A stretch of 64,000 nucleotides of DNA, from positions 93,501 through 157,500 of the forward strand of contig JAEMWC010000961.1 of the NCBI GenBank assembly GCA_016490735.1. The letters run 5' to 3'. Shown one piece after another: positions 26,601 through 34,694 of this stretch. The DNA comes from Pachyseris speciosa (Eukaryota > Cnidaria > Anthozoa > Scleractinia > Pachyseridae). The notes beneath the pieces are model-generated. The model did no database searches, was not told where the DNA came from, and saw nothing but the letters and a program-made list of their open reading frames with translations. How positions within the stretch are numbered: the first letter of the stretch is position 1; the number at the start of each line of letters is the position of its first letter. The translations under genes and the position numbers were made by a program.

Positions 26601-29600
26601 TGTCTGAGAATAGACAACACTACAGCAATTGCTCATGTCAACTGTAAGGGTGGTACGAGGCCGACTTGCCTCACAGCCCTAACTCTTGAACTCTGGAGAT
26701 GGTGTCTCGAGAGGGACATAGTGATATTGGCCCAACATGTACCCGGCAAATTAAACACCATTACAGACAAACAAAGTAACTCAGGGCAAAGCAGACATCA
26801 TATAAGTCACCCCCATCTGGGAAGCACAGCCATGGTGGTCTTCTTGTCGACCATCCAGTCCTCATCCCTACCACCAGGCACCTCTTGAATGACCCAGCAG
26901 ACCCCCAAGGGATACACCCAATGTTTCCCAGGCTACACCTAGCCATGTTTCCCATCTGCGGAGACAGTATCAAGCAATGGGAATTTCTGGAGACGTTACT
27001 AAGATATTCCTTTCAGCATTTCACCCCTCAACACAGAAAAAAGTATCAATCAGCTTGGGTGCGTTGGAATCGTTGGTGTGATAAAAGAAAGGTTGATCCT
27101 TTTTTGGCACCTTTAACTGACATCCTACTATACCTAACTGAGTACTTCAATAGCGAAGCAGGTTTCCACTTAGTTAATGTTTTACATGCTCTGCTAGCCA
27201 AGCTGGATGGCCTACCTGTGGGTCAACAACCCTTAGGTATCCAGCTGCTAAAAGGAATGTTCAACGATCGTCCCCATAAACCTAGGTACTCCCAAACTTG
27301 GGACATAAATTTTTGTCACTCAATACCTGGCATCGTTTGGTAGTAACAGGTCACTGTCTCTCATGCAATTGTCATTTGAGCTTGCAATGCTATTCTCTTT
27401 AACCTACCCAGAAAGGGTCTTGGTCCTAACCAAACTGGATCTCAGTCACTGCCGCATACTTCCAGAGGGTGTAGAGTTTACACTTTTGGCTCCTTAATTG
27501 TAAAAGAGGCTCTACTGATCATCTTCCGAAGGCCTTCTTTGCACGACTCCCTTCCAACTCCGATCTATGCCCAGTTGCGACGTTTCGCTCATACTTAAAG
27601 GCTACACATGCAATCCGTCCAGTTATTCCCCCTCCAAGGTGGATCTGTTGTTTATCTCCTATGTAAGCCTCTTAAACCGGTTACAGCCCCTTCCATCGGG
27701 AGGTGGCTATGTTCACCACTGAAGGTCTCTAGTGTCGACACCAATATTTTCAAAGCACGTTCCGTGCGCAGGGCTAAAACTATGGCAGCAGCCAATTCCA
27801 ACATTCCCTTATCAGACATTTTAAGGATGGCTGATTGGTCTACTCCTTTCGACTTTCCAGTGATTTTATTACAAACCCGTTCACAGTTCAACATTTGCTC
27901 ATGCGGTTATTCACTGGCACTGTTTGTAGCTGTTTGCTCAACATTTGTTGTGTTTGTGGAACTGAAGATTTTCAACCTGCTATTGTTGACATTTGCCTTG
28001 CTTCCTTATAGGCATTGTCACTTTGGTGTTTCTTTGTTTTGGGTTGCATTAAAATATTACCAGTTGTATTTGATTGTTTGCCTTCTATTGGCACCGCTGT
28101 TTTTTGCGTTGAACTCTACCTGTTGTTTTCTCATATATTTCGAACGGAGTTTGTGTAATATAATCACAATTATACCAAGGCCGCGAAGCGGCCTGCCAGT
28201 ATAATTTAAATTATATTAACAAACGAAGTGAGAAATATATGAGGACCCACCCACCCGTCCCTGTCAGCAGTGTCACCACATTTAGCTATGTGCAGGTGCC
28301 ATGCCCTACTACGGTGCCAATATAAGAACGATGGTGTTAGCCGTCCACAGTGTTGAAAGAATGGAGTGTCACGTGTCAGCGGCGTGATGTAGGGCCGCAG
28401 GGAGTTGTGGTACTACGTCATGCCTGGCTTTTTTCCTACCCTGGGGGGTATAGTCTATTTTTCTCTTTAGATGCGTTAAAGAGTGGTTCGTAGCACAATA
28501 AGTGGGATTCTACCTGTTGTTTTCTCATATATTTCTCACTTCGTTTGTTAATATAATTTAAATTATACTGGCAGGCCGCTTCGCGGCCTTGGTATAATTG
28601 TGATTTTAGTTTTTGTCCAACCGAGAAAAACACGTATTAGAAAAGGACCGTTCACTACTCAAAACTTGTGCAACCCGGGAAAATGTAGCCCACGTCAAGC
28701 GCATTGAAAATGTGGCTGGTGTCAAGCGCGGGAAAACGTAGTGGACGCCAAGTGCGTTGAAAATGTGGTTGGTGTCAAGCGCAGGAAAATGTAGTCGACG
28801 CCAAGCGGGGAAAATGTGGTTGGTGCCAAGCACGCGAAAATTTAGCCGATATCAAGCGAAATGTGGTTAGTGTCAAGCGCGGGAAAATGTGGCTGGTGTT
28901 AGGCACGGGAAAATTTAGCCGACACCAAGCGAAATGTGGTTAGTGTCAAGCTCGCGAAACGTAGTTGGTGTCAAGCACGGGAAAATGTAGCCGACGTCAA
29001 ACGGGAAAAATGTGGTTGGTGTCAAGCGCGGGAAAATGTGGCTGGTGTCATGCGCGGGAAAATTTAGCCGACACCAAGCGAAATGTGGTTAGTGTCAAGC
29101 CTGTTGTCAAGCGCGGGAAAATGTAGTCGACGCCAAGCGGGGAAAATGTGGCTGCTGTCAAGCGCGGGAAAATGTAGCCGACGCCATGCGGGGAAAATGT
29201 GGTTGGTGTCAAGCGCGGGAAAATGTGGCTGGTGTCATGCGGGGGAAAATTTAGCCGACACCAAGCGAAATGTGGTTAGTGTCAAGCCTGTTGTCAAGCG
29301 CGGGAAAATGTAGCCGACGCCAAGCGGGGGAAATGTGGTTGATGTCAAGCCCGGAAAAGCAAGGGTCTTGCTAGACCCTTGACATCAAATTTTGTTTTTA
29401 GTTGATAGTCTTAGTCAGTTGTCAAACGTGTTTATCTTGTGGTTTACTGCAGGCCGTTCTCCATCGCCTATGAAGGGAATGCGTGACACATCACAAAGCT
29501 TGGATTGGGATCACTGCGCGGATACGAAGTGTCGTCAAGGTATTCTCACTGAATGGAAACCAAACGAAATTGGGCTGGTAAATCGTAACAAACGCAAATA

Positions 29601-32600
29601 AACTGTAAACGTAATGATAGTTGGACTAACGCTTTTGTTTTACTTCTTCAGTTCTAGTTTAGAAAATGGCTGCATTTCTTTTAATTTTATTTGTTTGTTT
29701 ACCAACCACTCGTTCATTTATTCTTCATATATCAAGTGACACTCAAACAACCCGAGAGTGCCGTAAAACAAACCAAAGCGGTCACAACCTCCGTCAAAAA
29801 CCACTTCGACCGGTTAGCTCAGTTGGTAGAGCACCGGACTACCATGCGGGAGGTCGCGGGTTCAAACCCCGGTCGGACCAACACTCAGGGGCCTAAAATA
29901 ATTGAGGAGAAAGTGCTGCCTTTGTACTGACATCTGCTTGACAATTAGATTATTCGCTCTCGATTTCTATCGCGTGAAAGCTAATGAGGGCGCAGCCCTA
30001 ATCAGCTATCACGCATAGAAATCGAGAGCGAATAATCTAATTGTTTTAGTATAAATCTACTAGTCGTTCAAAACTAAACAAGTAAATTATCCAAATTCTC
30101 CTCGCAGACACTTCGAAAACGTGAAGAAGGGGGCGCCATTTTGTTGACAATCGCTACTCACTATCTATCACAGAATAGATAGCGAGTAGCGTAGCCAATC
30201 AGAGAACGGCATTCGTGATAGAACGCTAGTAGATTTATACTAAAAACGGTTAGACTTTCTAGTCTTCTCGGATAAGAACGATAAACCGTAGGCCCAGTCT
30301 CACAACTCTTCATAATTGATGCTAATAAACTCTGGCTGTGACCACCCCTAGTGTCTGTCTTCGGCACATTTGCTTTCGCTCATATGCGATAAGTGGATAA
30401 ATAAAATTACTTCGATAATCTGGGTTCTTTTAGTTGCGTTTGTCTGTCAACAACCCACCCTTCCCCCTTTTCAAGTTCAAGTATACCCCTGCAACGAAGT
30501 TCAATGATGCCGATGTTTGTAGCGCATGTATTTTCTTCGTATTGTTGACGTATATTTCTCTTTAACAGAGGATGAAAGTGACGGAGCGGCGCTTGAGCGA
30601 TCTTCCTCTGAGTTGTCAAACTTGAACGAAGACTGGGATTCAGGTATGAAGTGCTCTTTCTTTCTACAGTCTAGAACATGACTACATTCAAGATAGAATA
30701 ACAGTCCTTAAATTCCTTTTTCACAAGTCATATCCAAAGTGCAGTGTAAAATTGCGCTACAGGAAGCAAGATTTGACTCTTTATAGAGCGTTTTCATTCA
30801 CGTGACTACCGGCCATATTGGTTTACTGAAACAAAAAAAGAGTATTTGCATAAAAATGGAGTTCAATTCCCAGAGGTTTAGTTTGGGACTCCAACATAGC
30901 TGCCGTTTCTTTGACTTTTTAGGACACCAACATGGCCGCCATGGCGTCACGTGAAAACACTCTATAGCCGGTCCAACAGGTGCTGAATTCAGAGTGGCGC
31001 CTGCCAGCGAGGAGACTCACGCGTCTATTCCCTCGCGTGTACGCGCGCGTCTGCCTCAGATCATTTCGACTCACAACCCGGCATACCGACACCAACGCGC
31101 TCCCCATATTAATTTTCTACGAAGAGTTACATTTTTGAAACTGCCTTTTGTTGTTTTATGGACACAACAGGTGATGACGATGATGAAGAGGACTCTGCCA
31201 AAAAGGAAGAGCGAGAGAAGAAACGGCAGGAGGAAGAGGAGAGCCTGTTCCACAGACTGGAGGAGTCACGACTCATGCTGGAGCAGGAACTTGGATTCGA
31301 CAAGTTCATGAGGGTCTACAGATACCTCCAGGTAGTAAAGCCAGTGTTCAGACAATCTCGCTTCAAACTAACGCGCCTATAGTCGACCGACCAACCTACT
31401 TGTAGAGCTAAACCCTGCTCAGGGGTCAATTTGATAGAACTTTTATAAGTGTAATTTTCAAGTGTAGCTATTGTTTTAGAGTCTGAAAACAATAGTTACA
31501 CCTGTAGATTATACTTGTTAAATTTTTATAAAATTGACCCCAGGTTTTATGGTAATCGTCCACAGTACAAACTCTCCTTGGCCGTAAAGCTTACAAGCAC
31601 ACTGGTCGATTTTCTTGTTTACACTATTTACTCACGGTAGCCTCGCAGCTCCTATAAGCTCTAAATTTCAGTGGCGGGAATAGTGTCGCAGCCCTGTTGT
31701 TGTAGGGCTGGGGTCCATTGTTTGTGTTGTTTGTTCTTTGGTCTCACCTGAAGGGTGGTCTCCAATCAGGTGAGACCTTGTAAGAGCTGCGAGGTGACCC
31801 TTTACTCAAGCCCTCTCCGTCATAGAGTTTAGTCTCTTGTCGACTTCCGTAGTCGTTTTGGTTAATCTCAGTTTTACGCCGCCGTTTCTTAACAGGCTGT
31901 TCAAGAAAATGAAGACGATAGTGCGGAGATAGGCTCAACAGGGGAGATCAGTGAACTGCTGGGAGACAAAGAGCATCTCTACCCCAAAATACTTTATCTT
32001 GTCATCGCGGATTCCGCTTATTCAGAAGGTTTGTGAACATTTAATAGAGTTCTTACTTCTAAGTAATTTGCGTTGGGTACTGTGGTAAAGGCTTTCTCAA
32101 ACTTCACACATAAGAAATTGGAACCAATAAACAAAAACAAACAGGAACAAACGTTTCGCCACAGGCTTGTGTTTTAACGATATCAGGAACAAATAATGAA
32201 ACTGACCATAACAATTTGAGGCTGACCAGGTGGTATTTGTAGGCGTGGCCGCAGAGCTGAACTTAGCGAAACAGCTTCATCTTGAAGCCAGAGCGGGACT
32301 TCAACCCGGGATCTCCAAATTTCGTTTTCAGCGCGTGGTTTTCACTGAGCAGTCGCAAGTGAAAAGCGTTGAACGATGAATAAAATTCTTTGATTCTGTA
32401 GCGTCCTCTGAAGCACCAAAACATTCCCAATTTGTCTTCGCCATATCGTAGCTGCTGTCGTCCGGGAAGCCGCATATGCGTTTGTCTGTGACGTGTGTTT
32501 CTTTGATGTATTTACACTTGTTTCGTGTCCTTGTTATTCATTTATGTAATTAGAATTTAGGTAAGCCCCCCACCCCCACCCCCACATTCCCCCTCTTGAT

Positions 32601-32880
32601 GAGCTCATTTGGAAAACATATAACATCTACCGAAACCATGTTTGTGAGCCCGCGAGAATGAACACCCCACACCAAACCCATGTTTTCACTGAAACCGCTG
32701 GTCACTAAATGTGGCCGATGATATCTAGTGCCGTGACGTAAATATGTTTAAAAAATAAAAATCTGGGAAATGTTTTCGTCCAGAACAACATTCCTAGTTT
32801 GGCCAGACGCTGACTCCACTCTTTGTCACTAACTTTTTTTTATCTTTGTTTGTTTGTTTTTTTTGACAGATAATCAGTGA
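4701..32880 (+). CDS. NEK1: NEK1-type NIMA-related serine/threonine kinase, complete, 39 coding exons (1326 aa)
   Basis: Exons: 4701-4817, 4982-5017, 5785-5845, 6640-6681, 7213-7268, 7460-7543, 7919-7986, 8102-8188, 8522-8576, 9151-9194, 9557-9637, 9893-9968, 10543-10645, 11277-11349, 12076-12208, 12568-12627, 13084-13152, 14902-14964, 16267-16487, 17714-17807, 17893-17926, 18172-18224, 18826-18933, 19083-19157, 19331-19435, 19753-19781, 20291-20328, 20437-20528, 20725-20851, 21300-21917, 22430-22643, 23129-23213, 23345-23589, 23680-23747, 29453-29539, 30569-30643, 31171-31331, 31896-32028, 32870-32880. All phases agree and the total is exactly 1327 codons including the stop. The kinase domain (about residues 4-258) has GEGSFG (11-16), K33, HRDLKSQN with D128, DFG with D146, and activation-loop T162 before GTPYYLSPE, the same numbering as human NEK1. 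A basic coiled-coil region (about 330-680), a long low-complexity exon 30 and an acidic tract (about 1090-1145) follow. The C-terminal tail closes [18 protein letters not shown], the part that in vertebrates binds CFAP410. NEK1 acts in ciliogenesis and the DNA damage response. Length is close to human NEK1 (about 1260-1290). Confidence 0.96.
5589..5606. repeat. Poly-G tract in NEK1 intron 2
   Basis: An uninterrupted run of G lies a little under 200 bases upstream of the exon 3 acceptor. A similar G run at about 21168-21187 lies in intron 29. Such runs can form G-quadruplexes and are prone to length error in assemblies. Confidence 0.8.
8873..9112. mobile_element. Hairpin MITE in NEK1 intron 9
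   Basis: The ends are inverted copies of each other: GGGCCGGGTTGTTCGAAAGC at the left and GCTTTCGAACAACCGGGCCC at the right, continuing through CGATTAA. There is no coding capacity. Related ends (GTTGCTCGAAGCATGGTTAGCGC type) occur at 44807 and 47211, so this is part of a wider family. Confidence 0.75.
10368..10442. repeat. (AAT)n microsatellite in NEK1 intron 12
   Basis: About 25 pure AAT units run across this span and then decay to AACAATAAC. It creates spurious poly-Ile and poly-Asn open frames, which are not genes. Confidence 0.97.
10740..11204. mobile_element. MITE with an internal insertion, NEK1 intron 13
   Basis: The left end TAGAGCGTTTTCATTCATGT and the right end GACATCATGTGAAATCACTCTA are imperfect inverted copies. 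The flanking internal parts (GGCCATATTGGTTTACTGAAA; GACACCAACATGGCCGCCAT) match the uninterrupted copy at 30786-30966. Between about 10865 and 11150 the family match is broken by an extra AT-rich segment ending in ATAATAAATAAATAAATAAA, apparently a later insertion. Confidence 0.65.
12231..12500. repeat. Long inverted repeat just inside NEK1 intron 15
   Basis: The sequence from TAATTGAAGAGGCTAGTGGA at the left is matched, inverted, by TCCACTAGCCTCTTCAATTA at the right, with arms of about 70 nt and further pairing inside (GGCCTTCAATTTACT / GGAAATTGAAGGTC). The hairpin begins about 20 nt after the exon 15 donor and ends about 65 nt before the exon 16 acceptor, so it fills almost the whole intron. 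It looks like a MITE. Confidence 0.8.
14995..15411 (+). other. Unidentified open segment in NEK1 intron 18
   Basis: An open frame of about 98 codons (15114-15410) ends in a stop. Just before it a second frame is open, suggesting one older coding segment with a frame break. The composition is less AT-rich than the surrounding intron. I recognise no family. It may be a fragment of a transposon gene or a processed pseudogene. It has no splice borders that fit NEK1. Confidence 0.3.
15555..15856. repeat. Imperfect (CAT/CAC)n trinucleotide array, NEK1 intron 18
   Basis: Roughly 300 bases of CAT and CAC triplets with few interruptions. It produces a spurious minus-strand Met/Val-rich open frame. 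Confidence 0.96.
15866..16134. mobile_element. Full-length palindromic MITE, NEK1 intron 18
   Basis: Both halves (about 134 nt each) are inverted copies around the centre ATCAAACATGTTTGAT. Landmarks present in both arms are CCGCCGCA at the ends, AAACAGCTGAGCAAAATGCC, TCTCGTGTGCGGC and CCTCGCGAGGCCGTGAG. It is GC- and CpG-rich compared with its surroundings and has no gene. Confidence 0.85.
16797..16975. mobile_element. MITE with GGGCCTGGCTAAAC-type ends, NEK1 intron 19
   Basis: The left end GGGCCTGTCTAAACTAGGAA and the right end TTCCTAGTTTAGCCAGGCCC are inverted copies. TAA flanks both ends, consistent with a 3-bp target duplication as made by Harbinger-type transposases. Further family members lie at 17226-17462 and 37579-37833. 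Confidence 0.75.
17226..17462. mobile_element. Palindromic member of the TGGCTAAAC MITE family, NEK1 intron 19
   Basis: A nearly perfect hairpin runs from CTGGCTAAACGAGGCAACAA to TTGTTGCCTCGTTTAGCCAG, centred near the inverted TGTTTCTGAACG / TCAGAACATTTT segment. It lies about 250 bp from a related copy at 16797. Confidence 0.8.
17467..17661. mobile_element. Two copies of a ~100-bp MITE side by side, NEK1 intron 19
   Basis: The second copy (17560-17661) is complete, with TTAACCCTTTCACCACCAA at the left and its inverse at the right. The first copy (17467-17547) lacks its left end. Both share TTTGACGAGTAAAATCGTCT and GGCGTTAGACAGAGTAAAAT. A third complete copy in the opposite orientation is at 22018-22117. 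Confidence 0.8.
22018..22117. mobile_element. ~100-bp TTAACCCTTTCACCACC MITE, NEK1 intron 30
   Basis: TTAACCCTTTCACCACCAAG at the left faces GGTGAAAGGGTCAA at the right, and the interior is the inverse of the copies at 17467-17661. No coding capacity. Confidence 0.8.
23805..24008. repeat. Left inverted terminal repeat of the DIRS-like element
   Basis: From about 23832 onwards it is the inverse of 28354-28530 with few differences, including AACAACAGGTAGAATCCCAC, ACTATACCCCCCAGGGTAGG and CTGACACGTGACACTCCAT. The first 27 bases are unique to this end and reappear inverted in the internal complementary region. Confidence 0.88.
24160..25400 (+). pseudogene. Gag-like first ORF region of the DIRS-like element, broken
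   Basis: Lys/Arg- and Ser-rich coding fragments begin near 24168 ([12 protein letters not shown]) and continue in shifting frames. A 21-nt unit (AATGAGCCACCAACTCGGGC type) is repeated about four times at 24508-24595 and encodes a PPTRANE motif. Poly-A runs at about 24739 and 25331 break the frames. Such basic first ORFs are usual for DIRS elements, but the product is too degraded to assign a function. Confidence 0.5.
25454..26041 (+). pseudogene. Reverse transcriptase fragment of the DIRS-like element
   Basis: The frame keeps typical RT motifs of DIRS and Gypsy-related enzymes: [15 protein letters not shown] (motif A), [15 protein letters not shown], the catalytic YLDDF box, and a following [14 protein letters not shown] with FLGFVIDS. 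The start codon is simply the first ATG in the open frame. The upstream [15 protein letters not shown] segment lies in another frame, showing a frameshift. The C-terminal part changes frame near 26040. Confidence 0.85.
26132..26890 (+). pseudogene. RNase H region of the DIRS-like element, frameshifted
   Basis: One frame (26132-26533) carries [15 protein letters not shown] and [14 protein letters not shown] second (26448-26888) carries [26 protein letters not shown] and AQHVPGKLN. This order, a first Asp-containing strand, an Glu-Leu-Lys/Ala helix and DNTTAIA, matches the RNase H of DIRS elements. The required frame change shows that the copy is dead. Confidence 0.75.
26885..27900 (+). pseudogene. 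Tyrosine recombinase (DIRS-type integrase), frameshifted
   Basis: The first frame (26885-27343) matches the N-terminal SAM-like/core-binding part ([43 protein letters not shown]). After frame changes the catalytic part follows: [20 protein letters not shown], then [24 protein letters not shown] and [13 protein letters not shown]. The expected catalytic tyrosine is in the FYYKPV segment near 27867, in yet another frame. DIRS elements use this enzyme instead of a DDE integrase. Confidence 0.75.
28117..28243. repeat. Internal complementary region (ICR) of the DIRS-like element
   Basis: The first part (to about 28164) is the inverse of the outer left terminus and the second part (28163-28243) is the inverse of the outer right terminus. 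The two are joined as they would be in a circular intermediate. In the known DIRS model the ICR templates the joining of the ends. The palindrome GGCCGCGAAGCGGCC lies inside it. Confidence 0.85.
28354..28605. repeat. Right inverted terminal repeat of the DIRS-like element
   Basis: Inverse of the left repeat as far as about 28530, followed by an extra right-end-specific segment with GGCAGGCCGCTTCGCGGCC. This asymmetry of the two ends is normal for DIRS elements. Confidence 0.88.
28674..29365. repeat. Minisatellite with a ~25-bp unit next to the DIRS-like element
   Basis: About 27 imperfect units of the type GGGAAAATGTGGCTGGTGTC + AAGCGC. Two variants tend to alternate (AATGTGGTTGGTGTCAAGCG and AATGTAGCCGACGCCAAGCG), and higher-order blocks recur (for example 29045-29130 resembles 29225-29310). 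It starts about 70 bp after the DIRS terminus and ends 90 bp before NEK1 exon 35. Confidence 0.9.
29808..30420 (+). mobile_element. tRNA-derived SINE (family A), split by hairpin elements, NEK1 intron 35
   Basis: The head (29808-29880) has an A box (TTAGCTCAGTTGGTAGAGC) and a B box (GGTTCAAACCCC), but the anticodon stem does not pair well, so it is not a working tRNA. The body AGGAGAAAGTGCTGCCTTTG, and after the interruption GGTTAGACTTTCTAGTCTTC, is collinear with the minus-strand copy at 53570-53733. That comparison shows 29938-30243 to be inserted. The right border is approximate. Confidence 0.75.
29938..30243. mobile_element. Two adjacent hairpin MITEs inserted in a SINE
   Basis: Hairpin one: CAATTAGATTATTCGCTCTC (29942 on) faces its inverse ending at 30043. 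Hairpin two: TTTTAGTATAAATCTACTAG (30044 on) faces CTAGTAGATTTATACTAAAA ending near 30245, with a further inner hairpin around ACTATCTATCACAGAATAGATAG. The whole segment is missing from the other SINE copy. Confidence 0.7.
30786..30966. mobile_element. MITE with TAGAGCGTTTTCA ends, NEK1 intron 36
   Basis: TAGAGCGTTTTCATTCACGTGAC at the left is the imperfect inverse of GTCACGTGAAAACACTCTATA at the right. Relatives lie at 10740-11204, in the NXPE introns at about 61770-61905 and at 62800-63195. Confidence 0.75.
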
Positions 32881-34097
32881 AATTAATTTGGTGCTTGTCT
32901 GAGTGGATTCAGTCTTTTGAGCTCCTGGAAACGATAACGTCGGTACAGCCGACCCTCACAAGTTTCAATATTATACTGACATTTGGTACTTCTCCCGACA
33001 AAAAAAAAGCGTGCCGAAATACTATATTTTACGAGCGCGATATTCTGGCACGAGGACTATCAACTAACCGACAGAAAACCGGTTTGAAAAGAAATTATCA
33101 AGCCCGTAAACGTTTTGTAAAAGACCCCAGACCGGTTTAACTGGGCGTTTTACAACCAGAAAGTAGAGTTTGGGACCGGCTCTCCAAGACCACCGGCACT
33201 AAATGTAATAAGGTACCCAGTTCTTATAAGACGATGTAAGTTGATTTTGATTAGCGAAACTTTAAAAATTCCCGACTGGGTATTCAAAAATTTAAAGGGA
33301 GGGTTTCACGGCTCGGCGCATGTACAAACTATAACGTTAACCCTTTCGATTCCTATTATTCATAAAACAATCGAAAGCGTGTAGATGACTCTCGCGATCA
33401 ATTTGCCTTTGAAAATTTCGCAGTCAGTTGCGGAAACGACGATAAAGGTGACTCCATGCATGATAAAGTACATTTTAATTTTCGTATCAACCACATGTAT
33501 TGCAGTAATCACAGACGAATTTGGTGCGAGCAGAATGATGGTCTGCGCGTAGCCAAACGGCAATACCAAGGCTAGGAAAATGGAAAATGTCAACGGATTT
33601 ACACAGAAAATGTTGAATTTAGTATTAAACATCAAATTTATTCTTCAGCCCGAAGGTTTTATTCTGGACCGGACGCACACAAGTTATGCGCTCGAATCTG
33701 ATTGGTTTCTAAACAATGGAACTTAGTGGGCAACGTCTTAGCTTGCACATGCGCCAAACCGTGAAACTATCACTTTGATGAGGTACGATTGTCTTTGGTC
33801 AAGCATGATAGATTATCATTTCGTATCCAAGGTAACTAAATCGCGTTCTAAATAATTGTATTTAGCACACAAAGTTATTGCCGAGTTTGAGAACGTTTTG
33901 TTTGTCTTTGAACTATTCGATACACTCGAAATCTTCTAAGTTACATTTTACGCCGGCGTGAACTGTAATTTATAAATTGCGTCGAATTATATGTAAATAT
34001 TAGTTGTTTTTCTGGTATAGTGTGTAAATCAAGGTGACCATATCTGGGCAATGATGTCTTTCCCACTTTGCAAAGTCTCTGACCGTTGTTATTTTCC
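32881..34097. other. NEK1 3' flank, no gene recognised
   Basis: It follows the NEK1 stop. No AATAAA was found directly after it. Minus-strand AATAAA motifs lie near 33650-33670 and could serve a minus-strand gene. The minus-strand open frame 33360-33635 is hydrophobic but has no recognisable family and is probably chance. Confidence 0.4.
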
Positions 34098-34694
34098 ATG
34101 GAAAAGGTTAAATGTAACTTATAGCCATTAAAACTATTAATATATGGTATGTAGAGTGAAAATAAATTCTGGCAAATGAATGCCTGCGAGCTGATTTGTG
34201 GTTTGTTTCTTTTGTTACGTAAGACAATCTACAAAGTATCACACATACACTTCTCACCTTAACTAGCATTTCTTGTCCCCAGAAATCAACGTTTTTCACA
34301 AAACAAACTCCGGATGCGGATTTGAAAGCACCCGTCGTAGCCTCTAAGTACGAAGACGGCAAACCAAGTATGTAAAATTAAACGAAGCCCAATTGAGTTA
34401 CTGTTCTTCATGATTCTCCTTCTTGTGATTCAATTTATAGACAAATTTTAAAAAATTCTGATAAAGCTTGGTTTACCAAAACAAGATACACCGAACGGTC
34501 ATTTGATCTCGTATCTGTCTCATCCTACGGTAAATTGAAATTGTTATGGGATCTTGATAGGTTCATGGTGTTCCCTCCATTCTTACTGCTGTGGACACTG
34601 GTTTCTGGCTTCACCTTTCTTCACATTAATAACCACTGGAACATTCTTTTGTCCTTTTACAGTCACTGAAGAAATGTTTCCGCTTTCCAAGTAA
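34098..34694 (+). CDS. Candidate microprotein gene, three small exons (41 aa)
   Basis: Proposed exons are 34098-34106 (ATG GAA AAG), 34283-34367 and 34663-34694. The second exon follows a strong acceptor (CATTTCTTGTCCCCAG) and ends at a strong donor (GTATGT). The third follows TCCTTTTACAG and reads straight to TAA. The joined frame gives the segments KSTFFTKQTPDADLK, APVVASKYEDGKP and ITEEMFPLSK, which look protein-like. A TGA lies in frame just before the ATG, and the ATG context (TTCCATGG) is fair. I do not recognise the family; there is no signal peptide or membrane segment. The first donor (AAG/GTTAAA) is the weakest point, and other upstream exons cannot be excluded. Confidence 0.45.

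Larger units (their letters stand above)
23805..28605 (+). mobile_element. DIRS-like tyrosine-recombinase retroelement, degenerate, in NEK1 intron 34
   Basis: The element carries inverted terminal repeats (left 23805-24008, right 28354-28605). It also has an internal complementary region at 28117-28243 whose two halves are the inverse of the extreme left end (TATTACACAAACTCCGTTCG) and of the extreme right end (GGCCGCTTCGCGGCCTTGGT). This layout, with reverse transcriptase, RNase H and a tyrosine recombinase in that order, defines the DIRS order; LTRs, DDE integrase and target duplications are absent. Several stops and frame changes break the genes, so it is not autonomous now. It lies in the same orientation as NEK1 and makes up most of the 5.7-kb intron 34. 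Confidence 0.88.

Noticed and set aside
23805..28605. LTR retrotransposon of the Gypsy type
   Set aside because: The terminal repeats are inverted, an internal complementary region exists, and the integrase is a tyrosine recombinase without a DDE domain.
28674..29365. CRISPR-like regular repeats
   Set aside because: The array has no distinct spacers, its units diverge gradually, and the genome is eukaryotic. It is a minisatellite.
29808..29880. Second tRNA gene
   Set aside because: A and B boxes are present but the anticodon stem is mismatched and the sequence continues into a SINE body found elsewhere.
33360..33635. Hydrophobic minus-strand open frame
   Set aside because: AT-rich sequence readily gives Ile/Val/Phe-rich frames; no family motif or splice context was found.
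34108..34362. Minus-strand open frame as the last SPDL1 exon
   Set aside because: It is antisense to the better supported plus-strand exon at 34283-34367. One acceptor choice gives a frame with an early stop and neither choice ends in a CaaX box.
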